DNA of 64,000 nt from CAVSMC01 sp963798655 (GCA_963798655.1 CAWCUH010000012.1:310001-374000); one strand, 5' to 3'; positions 7,796 to 16,278 are shown, numbered from the stretch's first letter. Numbers and translations are program-made. Notes: generated by a model not told the origin, from the letters alone.

Positions 7796-8590
7796 ATGGA
7801 AGCCGTCAAACCGCGCGGCGGCGCGACAGTGCCGACCTTATCCGCGAAGAAGAGGTCGAGCGCGGCGGCAATCGAACGGCACAGCCCCCGCCAGAACCAT
7901 CTTCTCGACGCGCTCCCGTCCGAAGACTACGTGCGGCTCGAGCCGCACCTCGAACTGATACCGATGCGGCTCGGCGACGTTCTCTACGAGCCGGGCAGCC
8001 AGTTGCGGTACGTCTATTTCCCGACGACGTCGATCGTCTCGCTCTTGTACGTGATGGAAGACGGCGCCTCCGCGGAGATCGCGATCGTCGGGAACGAAGG
8101 CATTCTGGGCATATCGCTGTTCATGGGCGGCGAGACGACGCCGAGTCGCGCGGTCGTCCAGAGCGCAGGCCATGGCTACCGACTGCGAGCGCAGTTGCTG
8201 AAGAACGAGTTCGGCCGCTTCGGCGCGATGCTGCATCTGCTGCTGCGCTACACGCAGGCGCTGATCACTCAGATGTCGCAGACCGCCGTCTGCAACCGCC
8301 ACCATTCGATCGACCAGCAGTTGTGCCGCTGGCTGTTGCTCAGCCTCGATCGCCTGTCGTCCAGCGAGCTTTCGATGACGCAGGAGCTGATCGCGAACAT
8401 GCTCGGCGTACGGCGCGAAGGTGTGACCGAAGCGGCAGGTAACCTGCAGGATGCCGGATTGATACGTTACCGTCGCGGCAGGATCAGCGTGCTCGATCGC
8501 CCCGGCCTCGAGTCGCGTTGCTGCGAGTGCTATCAGGTGGTGAAGACGGAATTCGATCGCCTTCTGCCCGCGCCTCGACAGCTGCGCTGA
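7796..8590 (+). CDS. Crp/Fnr family transcriptional regulator
   Basis: 264 aa. Residues about 35-145 form a cyclic-nucleotide-binding-type barrel (LGDVLYEPGSQLRYVYFPTT, then GNEGILGISLFMGGET). A long dimer helix follows, then a winged-helix DNA-binding domain (MTQELIANMLGVRREGVTEA). There are no Fnr-type cysteine clusters. This short Crp/Fnr group is common and multi-copy in Burkholderiales, usually without known ligands. It is followed by a second, divergent member. Two palindromes and the -10 box directly upstream suggest autoregulation. Confidence 0.9.
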   Translation: MEAVKPRGGATVPTLSAKKRSSAAAIERHSPRQNHLLDALPSEDYVRLEPHLELIPMRLGDVLYEPGSQLRYVYFPTTSIVSLLYVMEDGASAEIAIVGNEGILGISLFMGGETTPSRAVVQSAGHGYRLRAQLLKNEFGRFGAMLHLLLRYTQALITQMSQTAVCNRHHSIDQQLCRWLLLSLDRLSSSELSMTQELIANMLGVRREGVTEAAGNLQDAGLIRYRRGRISVLDRPGLESRCCECYQVVKTEFDRLLPAPRQLR

Positions 8591-8775
8591 ACCGCAGCAC
8601 TCGTGCGCCGAGCGCCTATGTGCGCGGCCGCCCAGACGAGGCGCGCGCGCTCGCCCTACGCTCGCTCCATAGATTGCAGTGGGTGAGACCGCGTGCATCG
8701 TCGCCGGATATGGGATTTGCGAGCCCGTACTCCGCGCACCGACGGATGGTCTTCACCGACTCTTCAGGAGACCCG

Positions 8776-9483
8776 GTGCCATCGATCCAGCGCCTGCCCG
8801 CAGTCAATCGTTTGCTCGACGCACTGCCGGGCAGCGAGCTGCGCCGAATGCTCGACGGGTGCGAAAGCATCCAGCTGGCGTTCGCTGACGTCCTGTACAC
8901 GCCCGGTGAGCGTCTGAAGCATGTGTACTTTCCCGTCAGGAGCTTCATCTCGATGGTGATGCCCCTGCGCGATTCGACGTCGCTCGAAGTCGGACTCGTC
9001 GGAAACGAGGGCATGTTCGGCATTCCGCTCGCACTGGGCGTCGACGTGTCGCCCGTGCGCGCCGTGGTTCAAGGCGCTGGATCCGCGTTTCGAATGGACG
9101 CCGAGTTCTTCTGCCGCGAGTTGGAGCAGAGCCAGGCGCTGCAGGGCGGCATCAATCGGTATGTCTTCGTTCAGCTGAGCCAGCTCGCCCAAACGGCGGC
9201 GTGTACGCGCTTCCACGTGGTCGAGGCGCGGCTTGCCCGCTGGCTGCTGATGACGCAGGATCGCGCGCACGCGAATGCATTCCACGTGACGCAGGAGTTC
9301 CTCTCGCTGATGCTGGGCGTAAGACGCGTCGGCGTGACGAAGGCGGCGGGCTCGCTGCAGCAGCGCGGCCTGATCGACTACAGTCGCGGCGATGTCGTAG
9401 TTCTGGACCGCCGAGGGCTGAAGGCGGCTTCGTGCGAGTGCTACAAAGCCGACCGCGAGTCGTACGACCGCGTGCTCGGCTGA
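8776..9483 (+). CDS. second Crp/Fnr family transcriptional regulator
   Basis: 235 aa from a GTG at 8776, chosen because AGGAG lies five bases upstream; ATG codons at 8710 and 8746 would add an unconserved leader. The layout matches the preceding gene: sensor barrel (ADVLYTPGERLKHVYFPVRS, GNEGMFGIPLALG), dimer helix, then a winged helix (VTQEFLSLMLGVRRVGVTKA). The two proteins are clearly paralogous but diverged. Spacing of 185 bases permits co-transcription. Ligand unknown. Confidence 0.9.
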   Translation: MPSIQRLPAVNRLLDALPGSELRRMLDGCESIQLAFADVLYTPGERLKHVYFPVRSFISMVMPLRDSTSLEVGLVGNEGMFGIPLALGVDVSPVRAVVQGAGSAFRMDAEFFCRELEQSQALQGGINRYVFVQLSQLAQTAACTRFHVVEARLARWLLMTQDRAHANAFHVTQEFLSLMLGVRRVGVTKAAGSLQQRGLIDYSRGDVVVLDRRGLKAASCECYKADRESYDRVLG

Positions 9484-9533
9484 CCGTTGCCGGGCGCTGA
9501 CGCCCGGATGCGGCCATGACCCGCCACGGCGGG

Positions 9534-9803
9534 TTACTTCAATTCGATGATAGCGCTCTTGATCGCGTCCTGCACGCGTTGCCGGTCGCCGTCGCCGTCT
9601 CCCATGACGGTTTCCCATTGGAGCCGAACGTAAGCCGATCGGTGCCTGCTCTTCAGCACCAGCGTCTGCAGCCCGCGTTGATCGCCGAATGCGTAATCGG
9701 TGGCATAGCCGAGCAGCTCGTGCATGCCTTCCTGCCAGACGCCCGCCTGAACCGCGTCGATGATCGCCGCCATGCGCCGGTGAAACTCGCGAGGCACCTC
9801 CAT
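9534..9803 (-). CDS. conserved small cytoplasmic protein, unknown function
   Basis: 89 aa from the ATG at 9803, with AGGA ten bases upstream. No signal or membrane segment. The sequence starts MEVPREFHRRMAAIIDAV and contains YATDYAFGDQRGLQTLVLKS, with balanced charge as in a folded soluble protein. A GTG at 9884 would give a longer reading but has no ribosome-binding site. No family recognised. Confidence 0.6.
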   Translation of the reverse strand: MEVPREFHRRMAAIIDAVQAGVWQEGMHELLGYATDYAFGDQRGLQTLVLKSRHRSAYVRLQWETVMGDGDGDRQRVQDAIKSAIIELK

Positions 9804-9939
9804 CGCGACGGGATCCTTTTCCGCGTTCGTCGTGCGCGCGAGGCTCAATGCTCGGCCGCTCACGTCATGACGTGCTGCGCGCACGAGCGGAGAATTGCCG
9901 CGGCGCTCACGCCGCCGTTGCGATGCCTGCCTGACATGG

Positions 9940-10293
9940 CTAGGCGCTAGTCAGCAGTGACGCGCAGGCCTTGGCCACCGCGGTAAGCTGTTCTGCCGAA
10001 TTCGATCCCGGAACGGTGGCCCAGCCGCCCTTCTCGACGAATTCGCCCTGCGACCACGAGTCGGTCTTCTTCAACGCGGCAAGATTGTCCGAGACGTCGG
10101 CCGCGTGCTGGAATTTTTCGACGCAAACCGGCGCGAGAGCGGTCACGACGGCGGCGCTCGCGCGTTGCGTAGCGTTCGCTTCGGCCTTGCTGCCGGTGAT
10201 CCATCCGCCCCACGTGAATCCCACGATGGCCACTGCGATGGCTCCGCCTACCACACCCCAAACAGCCGGTTTCGTTTCGACTGGAATCTTCAT
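9940..10293 (-). CDS. single-pass membrane protein, unknown function
   Basis: 117 aa from the ATG at 10293, preceded by AAGG at an eight-base spacing. A transmembrane segment (about residues 11-30, VWGVVGGAIAVAIVGFTWGG) is followed by an Ala-rich soluble domain with two cysteines (LAPVCVEKF; AKACASLL) and the segment SWSQGEFVEKGGWATVPGS. The family looks conserved in Burkholderiales and rhizobia but has no function I can name. The 207 bases upstream hold nothing I recognise. Confidence 0.65.
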   Translation of the reverse strand: MKIPVETKPAVWGVVGGAIAVAIVGFTWGGWITGSKAEANATQRASAAVVTALAPVCVEKFQHAADVSDNLAALKKTDSWSQGEFVEKGGWATVPGSNSAEQLTAVAKACASLLTSA

Positions 10294-10500
10294 TGCGATA
10301 GCCTTGAAATTGACGGCGAAAAGAGGAGGGCCGCACGACCTCCGGCCGATTGAACGGACGCGCGTGCCGCCAGGTCCGGCGTGAAGTGGCCAGACATCCA
10401 CGCACTTCTTCAATACACCCGACCGGCAAGACGCGTTGGTGCGGTGTGACACTCAAGCGAGCTTTTCTTTTTTCCGCAGGACGCCTCCGCGCGAGCGCGC

Positions 10501-11298
10501 CTACTCGAGCCAGCGCGGGCTTGTGAGCTCGATCCGCCACACCGCGCCTGTCGGCGTGAGGGGTCCTTCGAAGCGCACAAACGCCGGCACGTCGTCGGTG
10601 GCGACCCAGACATGGTAATCAGCCGGCACGCGACGCAACAGCGTAGCGAACAGTGTGAGCCAGCTCCCGAGCTGCGGCTTGAATATGTAGTGAGTGGCCG
10701 TCTTCGTGAGCTTGCCGACCATCATCTTGTGCTCGCCCGATGGTGTGATGTCCAGCTCGATGAGGCGGGGCGACGGCGTGAACGCGACGACGTGAACCGT
10801 CGCGCGCGCGCCTTTCGGCAGGTTCTTCACGACGGTCAGCACCATGCCGTTGTAGACGTCGGGCGGCAGATCGAGCGTGCCTTGCAGAACCTTCTCCCGA
10901 CCGTCCTCGCGCGATCTGGTTGTCACACGATAGGTGCGGGACGCCCGCTCGAGCGAAACGTCGGTGTCCTCGCTGAATGCGGGACCGTGCTGCAGCAGGC
11001 GATAGCTTTGCAGTGTAAAGACGCGCTGCTGGCTGTATAGCACCGTCTCGTCGAATATCGAGCCGTCGACGAAGCGGAATATCATGCGGCTTTCTATGTC
11101 TGCGCCACGATTTAGCTGGAGCAGATCGCCTGTGGCAATGAGCGTGCCGTCGACCCTGCGCAGCAGCAGGTAGCCGTGGCTCACGCCCTCGGCGAAGCGC
11201 ACGGGCACCGGAGCGGCATCAGGCTCGAGCGGCCACAACAGCAATAGAGCGGCAATCACGACCAACCCGAAAGGGGTTGCCGGAGTGTGCCTGATCAT
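10501..11298 (-). CDS. exported protein of unknown function (possibly DUF3108-like)
   Basis: 265 aa from the ATG at 11298, with a signal peptide (GLVVIAALLLLWPLEPDAA). The mature part is beta-rich and resembles periplasmic DUF3108-type proteins in outline: TLIATGDLLQLNRGADIESR, TYRVTTRSREDG, LPPDVYNGMVLTVVKNLP and a C-terminal IELTSPRWLE. The ribosome-binding site is weak. An alternative start lies at 11373. Family assignment is tentative. Confidence 0.6.
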   Translation of the reverse strand: MIRHTPATPFGLVVIAALLLLWPLEPDAAPVPVRFAEGVSHGYLLLRRVDGTLIATGDLLQLNRGADIESRMIFRFVDGSIFDETVLYSQQRVFTLQSYRLLQHGPAFSEDTDVSLERASRTYRVTTRSREDGREKVLQGTLDLPPDVYNGMVLTVVKNLPKGARATVHVVAFTPSPRLIELDITPSGEHKMMVGKLTKTATHYIFKPQLGSWLTLFATLLRRVPADYHVWVATDDVPAFVRFEGPLTPTGAVWRIELTSPRWLE

Positions 11299-11475
11299 GG
11301 AAGCGGCTCGCGCACGACACGGTGGGTGCTGCTGCGAGAATACGTCACTGCGAACGACGCCGCCCGTCGCCAATATTCATTTGCTACGGTGCCGCATTGA
11401 CCGGCGCAGAAGACGCCGACATGGGGGCCCGCGATCCATCGAACACTCGATCGACTCGAGCAAGGGACACGCAGA

Positions 11476-12168
11476 ATGAGCATACGCCATAGGGAATGGC
11501 ACCGCACCGACCGCATCGGCTGGTTGCGCGCCGCCGTCTTGGGGGCGAACGACGGCATCGTTTCCACGGCAAGCCTGGTGCTCGGTGTCGCTGCCGCGGG
11601 CGCGACCCACGCCAGCGTGATGGTCGCGGGGGTTGCGGGCCTGGTTGCGGGTGCGATGTCGATGGCCGCCGGCGAGTACGTATCGGTGCGCTCGCAGGCC
11701 GACTCCGAGGAAGCCGCACTCGACGTCGAACGCGCAGAGCTCGAAGCCGACCATCAGGGCGAGCGCAGGGAGTTGACCGCGATCTACGTCGCGCGCGGCG
11801 TCGAGGCCGCGCTCGCTCGACAGGTCGCCGAGCAGCTGATGGCCCACGATGCGCTCGGCGCACACGCCCGCGACGAGCTCGGCATCTCGGAAACGCTGAG
11901 CGCGCGGCCGTCACAGGCCGCCTTAACATCAGCCGCGAGCTTCGCAGTGGGTGCCGCGATGCCGCTGTTGGCCGCTGCAGTCGCTGCACCGATTCTGATC
12001 CCGGTCGTTTCCGCGACGTCGCTGCTGTTCCTCGCGATCCTCGGTGGGTTGGCTGCGCGCGTCGGCGGCGCGAGCGTGGCGGCCGGCGCAACGCGCGTCA
12101 CGTTCTGGGGCGTGCTCGCGATGGTGCTGACCGCGGGCGTTGGAAGATTGTTCGCAACGATAGCGTGA
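11476..12168 (+). CDS. VIT/CCC1 family metal transporter
   Basis: 230 aa of the VIT1/CCC1 family, which moves Fe(II) or Mn(II) across membranes. The conserved first helix LRAAVLGANDGIVSTASLVLG and the second helix GAMSMAAGEYVSVRSQADSEE are present. A cytoplasmic charged segment follows (about 80-140), then three C-terminal helices. The acidic residues of the middle loop (EEAALDVERAELEAD) are those expected for metal binding. No ferritin-like domain is fused. Confidence 0.93.
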   Translation: MSIRHREWHRTDRIGWLRAAVLGANDGIVSTASLVLGVAAAGATHASVMVAGVAGLVAGAMSMAAGEYVSVRSQADSEEAALDVERAELEADHQGERRELTAIYVARGVEAALARQVAEQLMAHDALGAHARDELGISETLSARPSQAALTSAASFAVGAAMPLLAAAVAAPILIPVVSATSLLFLAILGGLAARVGGASVAAGATRVTFWGVLAMVLTAGVGRLFATIA

Positions 12169-12395
12169 CGACCGGCTCGCCGCCACGGCGGAGTTACGAG
12201 CGGGAGCCCACCTGGGATTCCGGCACAAGAAGCATTCGGTACCTGCCGACCGTCGAGCGGGTACTCGCGCGGCGGTAGGCGTAACAGTGCGGCATAGCGT
12301 CGCGCGCACCGAGGGAGGTTCGGCTGTTCGGATACCGTCACCCTGTGGCCTAATATGCGGTAAGGCCGAGGCGAACGCGGGAAAGGCAGGGGGCG

Positions 12396-13355
12396 ATGCG
12401 GGGAGACGATACGAGCACGAAGCGCGTAGCGATCGTAGTGCCCTGCAAGAACGAAGGCCTTAGCATCGCAAACGTCGTTCAGGCGTTTCGAGCCGAACTA
12501 CCATCGGCGCAGGTTTGGGTTTGCGACAACGGGTCGAATGACGATACCGCGGAGCGTGCAGCCGAGGCGGGGGCGCGCGTTGTGACTGAACCGCGACCCG
12601 GCAAAGGAAATGCGGTTCGACGCCTGTTTGATGCAGCCGAGGCCGACATCTACGTGTTGGTCGACGGAGACGACACGTACGACGCGAACGGCGTACATCG
12701 CCTTATGGAATGCCTGGAAACTGAACGCTTGGACATGGTCATCGCGCGTAGGGCGGCAGACGACAAGGATTCCACGCGCCCCGCCGCCCGGGGGGGGGGG
12801 GCGTATCGCCGAGGCCATCGGCTAGGGAACAGGGCGTTCGCGCTCACCATCTCCAAGTTGTTCGGGTATCGTCTGGATGACGTGTTCTCCGGCTACCGCG
12901 CCTTCAGCCGCCGATTCGTCAAGTCCTTCCCCGCGCTCTCTTCCGGGTTCGAGATTGAAACCGAGTTGACGGTGTTCGCGCTCGACCTCGGTTTACCTAT
13001 TCGCGAAGTGCCGGTGCCGTATCGCTCGCGGCCGGACGGCTCCGCCAGCAAGCTGCGGACCTATCGGGACGGCGCACGCATCGCGATGATGCTCGTTTAC
13101 CTCTTCGAGCAAGCGAGACCAGCCGCGTTCTTCGGCGCGCTTGCAGGCTTGTTTACCATCGTTGCGCTGGCCCTCGGCATCCCGGTGGTCGTCGAGTTCT
13201 TCGACACCGGTTCGGTGCCTCGGCTACCAACCGCCGTGTTGTCGGCGGCGTTGGTCATCGTGGCGGCCGTATTCGGGGTCTGCGGGATCATTCTCGACAG
13301 CGTTGGACGGGGCCGTAAGGAGACTCGCCGCCTTGCGTACATCGCCGCACGGTAG
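12396..13355 (+). CDS. GtrB-like family 2 glycosyltransferase
   Basis: 319 aa. The N-terminal GT-A domain has VAIVVPCKNEG, the nucleotide-binding CDNGSNDDT and the metal site VDGDDTYD (about residue 90), then GYRAFSRR (about 165). Two C-terminal membrane helices (about 240-262, 276-300) follow, as in GtrB enzymes that load sugar onto undecaprenyl phosphate. The next genes encode a GtrA-type flippase and a large membrane protein, the order of an O-antigen glycosylation operon. A run of 12 G at 12790-12801 codes for RGGG in a variable loop, so slippage would shut the gene off. A -10 match (TAATAT, 12351) lies upstream; the gap 12169-12395 is otherwise empty. Confidence 0.88.
   Translation: MRGDDTSTKRVAIVVPCKNEGLSIANVVQAFRAELPSAQVWVCDNGSNDDTAERAAEAGARVVTEPRPGKGNAVRRLFDAAEADIYVLVDGDDTYDANGVHRLMECLETERLDMVIARRAADDKDSTRPAARGGGAYRRGHRLGNRAFALTISKLFGYRLDDVFSGYRAFSRRFVKSFPALSSGFEIETELTVFALDLGLPIREVPVPYRSRPDGSASKLRTYRDGARIAMMLVYLFEQARPAAFFGALAGLFTIVALALGIPVVVEFFDTGSVPRLPTAVLSAALVIVAAVFGVCGIILDSVGRGRKETRRLAYIAAR
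12790..12801. repeat. poly-G tract (12 G) inside the gtrB-like gene
   Basis: Twelve consecutive G residues lie in the coding sequence. At 12 the frame is open; 11 or 13 would shift into frames that stop within a short distance. Such tracts slip during replication and can act as on/off switches. They are also classic sites of sequencing error. Confidence 0.9.
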
Positions 13356-13743
13356 GGCGAGCGAATTCCTTCGCTTCCTCGTTGTCGGCGGCCTTGGCTT
13401 CATCGTGGACGCCAGTGTGTTGCTGGCACTCGTTCACGTCGGCGGCATGTCGCGCGTTTGGGCGCGCATCCCGAGTTTCCTGGTTGCGGTGACCGTAACC
13501 TGGTGGTTCCATCGCGACTTCACGTTCGACGTTGCATCGCACAGCCGTCCGTCGCTGCGCGAATGGACCAGGTTCGTCATCGCGAATGGCCTCGGTAACG
13601 GTGCCAATCTGGCGATCTACTGGGCCTTGATTGTGTTGGTGGATAGTCCGTTGTTGGCCGCGCTGGTCGTCGCTTCCGTCGCCGCCGCGGGCATCAATTA
13701 CGCGATGTCCGCACGTTGGGTCTTTCGACGACCGAAAGCGTGA
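13333..13743 (+). CDS. GtrA-like flippase
   Basis: 136 aa, the normal family length, from a TTG at 13333 with AAGGAG ten bases upstream; it overlaps the end of the gtrB-like gene by 23 bases. Four membrane helices show the family pattern: FLVVGGLGFIVDASVLLALV, then FLVAVTVTWWFHRDFTF, a third helix and a final one ending INYAMSARWVFRR. GtrA proteins are thought to flip lipid-linked sugars across the inner membrane for transfer in the periplasm. Confidence 0.87.
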   Translation: MRTSPHGRASEFLRFLVVGGLGFIVDASVLLALVHVGGMSRVWARIPSFLVAVTVTWWFHRDFTFDVASHSRPSLREWTRFVIANGLGNGANLAIYWALIVLVDSPLLAALVVASVAAAGINYAMSARWVFRRPKA

Positions 13744-13747
13744 CGTC

Positions 13748-15248
13748 ATGATGCCGAGCGGCTCACCCTCGCGCCTCACGCTGTTCGTCCCCCGGTTCAG
13801 TTTCGCGACTTTCGCTGCTGGAATCACGTTTGCACTGATCTGCGTTCGCGCTGTGGCGACTGTCGATCCGTATTGGGACACGCTCGCGTATCACTGGCCA
13901 TTTGCGGCGCGCCTCGGCGGCGTCTGCAACGCTGATTGCTTCACCATGCCGACGCCGCTGGAGTATCGCTACGACGGCTTCCCGAAGCTTTGGCATTGGC
14001 TCCAAGGAATCGTGTGGCGGCTCACCGGTTCGCCCGCTCAAGTCGACGTGCTCAACCTCGCGATGGTGGGCCTGCTCTGCGGGTACCTGAAGAGTCGGTT
14101 CGCGGTGCCTCTTGCTTGGTCATGGCTCGCATTTCTCGCAATTCCCGAGACGCAGATCGAGCTGACGTCCACGATGATCGATCTGCCGCTGAATGCGGCA
14201 CTCACGCTTGCAGTTCTCGTAGCCGTCCGCTTGCTCGTTCAACCGGGCACGTCCAACCGCGCCGACGTGGCGTTCGCCCTGGCAGCGCTCGGTATTGCGG
14301 CAAACAGCAAATTCCAGCTTGCCACAGTCGCCCTGCTCTTCTGGGTTTGCATTGCCGCCCTTGCTGCGATGCGCGAGACGGGCCGCAGTCCTCGTGATCG
14401 CCGGTTCTTGTTCATTGCGCTAGCACTCGGCGGAAGCCTTGTTCTCACCCCGAAGTTGTTGGCGAATCTGTATGAGTTCGGCAACCCGTTCTATCCGATC
14501 GCGCTCGTGATTGGACCGTTGCACCTGCCGGGACAAGAACCGATGGTCGCGAGCATCGCCATGTCGGATGCGATTGTCGACTGGCCCGGCCCGCTTCGCT
14601 GGCTTGCTTCGGTTCTCGAGTTCGACGCCTTCCGAGGCAGACCCGAGCTTTGGATGATCGGACAGGGCGACGTGCCGCAAAGCAGTCCGTCGTTTCGCAT
14701 GGGCGGATACTTCGTCGCGTACGTCATTGCGATGGTCACGGTGCTGATCTGGAGCGCGCGAAATACGAAGCAGGGTCGTCTGGCGTTGGCGACCTTCGCC
14801 GCCATCACGCTGCTTTGCGCTTGGCTACCGCTGTCGTTCGAGAGCCGCTATTACTCCTTCTGGATGTTCACGCTGGTGTGCGTGGTGCTCGCTGTGTCGC
14901 ATTCCCCGCTGTTCGCGAGTGCCGAGCAGCCGAACGAACCGCCTCGCGGCCTACGCGGCGGTCGGCATTGCGCTGGCAAGTGTCGTGTCGATGACCGGCG
15001 CGGCGTACGTTAAAACCAAGGGCACTCATCTCGCCGCCCTGACGGCAGCAACCGATCGCATCGTTGCACAGGTGCCTGATGGCGCGACGCTCTGCATCGT
15101 AAACCAGCCACGCGAGGCAATCCTGTACAGCAGCGTATTTCATGCGAACCGCCATTACCGGACGAAAGTGCTTACAGGCGAGCAGCCGGACCCGGCCTGT
15201 ACCCTGCGCCTGGACACGACCAAAGGAAGCGTCGAGCGCGTCCGATAA
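13748..15248 (+). pseudogene. GtrC-position multipass membrane protein, frameshifted
   Basis: ATG at 13748, four bases after the gtrA stop. The main frame gives about 420 sensible residues with roughly ten hydrophobic helices and an early periplasmic loop (VDPYWDTLAYHWPFAARL). This is the plan of GT39/GT83-like transferases that take sugar from a lipid carrier. After the helix FWMFTLVCVVLAVSHSPLF (near 14920) the frame runs into nonsense, ending at 15013. The +1 frame resumes with a plausible final helix (LAAYAAVGIALASVVSM) and a periplasmic tail to 15248. One extra base near 14915-14945 explains this. It is either an inactivated serotype-type glycosyltransferase or a sequencing error. Confidence 0.75.
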
Positions 15249-15546
15249 GGGAGAGAAGACGCCGACGTTGCCGCGGCGGGACAAGGGTAACTGAACCGTG
15301 AATACGGGAAACTATTGTTTTGGTTCTAATTTGCCCCCGCATTGGAACCGCGCGCGAACGCCGCTTGCAGCGGTCGCCGAAGTCATCGTGTCGCGTAGGA
15401 CTGAATGCGGCTGCGGCCACCGGGCAACAAAACCCGGACGCACGTCATCCGGGACGTGCAATCAAGAGGGTGGTATTCGGGGACGGGCCCGAAACATAGT
15501 TCGGTTGCACAGGCCCGCAACCGGACCGTCTACATGTCCGGAAATG
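15249..15546. other. 298-base stretch without a supported gene
   Basis: It begins with a comparatively AT-rich patch (near 15300-15335) and contains no recognised gene, RNA or repeat. It lies between the gtr operon and the decayed toxin gene and may be leftover accessory DNA. Confidence 0.4.
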
Positions 15547-15738
15547 TCAGCGCCGACGCGCCCAGTAGCCGGGGCGCCGGCTGGTGTGCGCGAGCGCCAG
15601 GATCACGATTTCGTCCACCTCGATAACCGCGTCGATCTCGTCTTCCAGCTCGGCTCCGAGCCCCGCGCTGCACGACTCGTAGTAGTCGACCTCGTGATCG
15701 ATCTCGGCGACCGCGAGTCGATGGATTCGAAGCTTCAA
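15547..15738 (-). pseudogene. ParE/RelE-family toxin with apparent internal deletion
   Basis: 63 aa, against roughly 95-100 for the family. The N-terminus (HRLAVAEIDHEVDYYES, then GLGAELEDEIDAVIE) and the C-terminus (DEIVILALAHTSRRPGYW) are both recognisable. The central strand region that normally holds the Arg-rich RxxR(L/F)PY segment is missing, and the two ends are joined in frame. The ATG overlaps the stop of the upstream antitoxin-like gene (ATGA). Without its core the protein is unlikely to be an active toxin. Confidence 0.7.
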
Positions 15739-15938
15739 CGATTCGCGCGAGCCGCGCGGCGTTGCCGAATGTGGCCGCGATACTCCTCGAGCGTCATCGT
15801 GTCGGCAGAGTCAGCGTCGACCTCGGCACCGCGACGCTCGATCTCGGCTTCCCACGCGTGCGCAGCGTCAGCATCCGGCTCGCCGTCGAGGCTGCGGATC
15901 AGCTTGAGCGCCAGGCGCGCACGCTCTTCGGCGGGCAT
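15735..15938 (-). CDS. addiction-module antitoxin, N-terminally shortened
   Basis: 67 aa matching the putative addiction module component family (TIGR02574): PAEERARLALKLIRSLDGEPD, then AWEAEIERRGAEVD and a C-terminal LEEYRGHIRQRR. Family members usually carry another 10-15 residues before the LPAEER-like motif. Here the recognisable codons continue upstream without an ATG, GTG or TTG and run toward the tRNA-His gene 46 bases away. It was therefore probably truncated at its 5' end. It partners the deleted toxin downstream. Confidence 0.7.
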   Translation of the reverse strand: MPAEERARLALKLIRSLDGEPDADAAHAWEAEIERRGAEVDADSADTMTLEEYRGHIRQRRAARANR

Positions 15939-15983
15939 CCGGAGTGCGCGATCGAAAGCAGGTGGTATTCGCTTGCGAAAGAA

Positions 15984-16060
15984 TGGGGTGGCGGATGGGA
16001 TTCGAACCCACGACGACCGGAATCACAATCCGGGACTCTACCAGCTGAGCTACCGCCACC
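15984..16060 (-). tRNA. tRNA-His (GTG)
   Basis: A complete cloverleaf including the extra 5' G (G-1) paired with C73 typical of tRNA-His. The anticodon loop is TTGTGAT, the D-loop is GCTCAGCTGGTAGAG and the T-loop is GGGTTCGAATCCC. The 3' CCA is encoded. It is the last of three tRNA genes in this transcription direction. Confidence 0.97.
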
Positions 16061-16097
16061 GTCGTACGAACTGATCGAACTCGACCTGCAGATCGGG

Positions 16098-16171
16098 CGC
16101 GCCCGACAGGACTCGAACCTGTTACCCCCGGCTTAGAAGGCCGGTGCTCTATCCGATTGAGCTACGGGCGC
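16098..16171 (-). tRNA. tRNA-Arg (TCT)
   Basis: Acceptor stem GCGCCCG/CGGGCGC, anticodon loop CTTCTAA (anticodon TCT), T-arm ACAGGTTCGAGTCCTGT. The three bases after the discriminator G read CCC rather than CCA, so the CCA end would have to be made by the tRNA nucleotidyltransferase. Confidence 0.96.
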
Positions 16172-16204
16172 TCGGTTCGGGACGCGGGCTTGCGTTGGAT
16201 CGGG

Positions 16205-16278
16205 TCGGGGTGGAGAGATTTGAACTCCCGACATCTTGCTCCCAAAGCAAGCGCGCTACCAGGCTGCGCTACACCCCG
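16205..16278 (-). tRNA. tRNA-Pro (TGG)
   Basis: Acceptor stem CGGGGTG/CACCCCG, anticodon loop TTTGGGA (anticodon TGG), T-arm GGGAGTTCAAATCTCTC with the A in the T-loop often seen in tRNA-Pro. The discriminator A is followed by CCC, so CCA is not encoded. It leads the Pro-Arg-His cluster, an order common in betaproteobacteria. Confidence 0.96.

Noticed and set aside
9872..9884. GTGCTGCGCGCAC as another copy of the operator motif
   Set aside because: The spacer is five, not six, and the flanking GGTC is missing; such short palindromes arise by chance in GC-rich DNA.
15298..16074. 258-codon plus-strand frame across the toxin-antitoxin remnant and tRNA-His
   Set aside because: It would translate through a tRNA gene and through recognisable minus-strand proteins.
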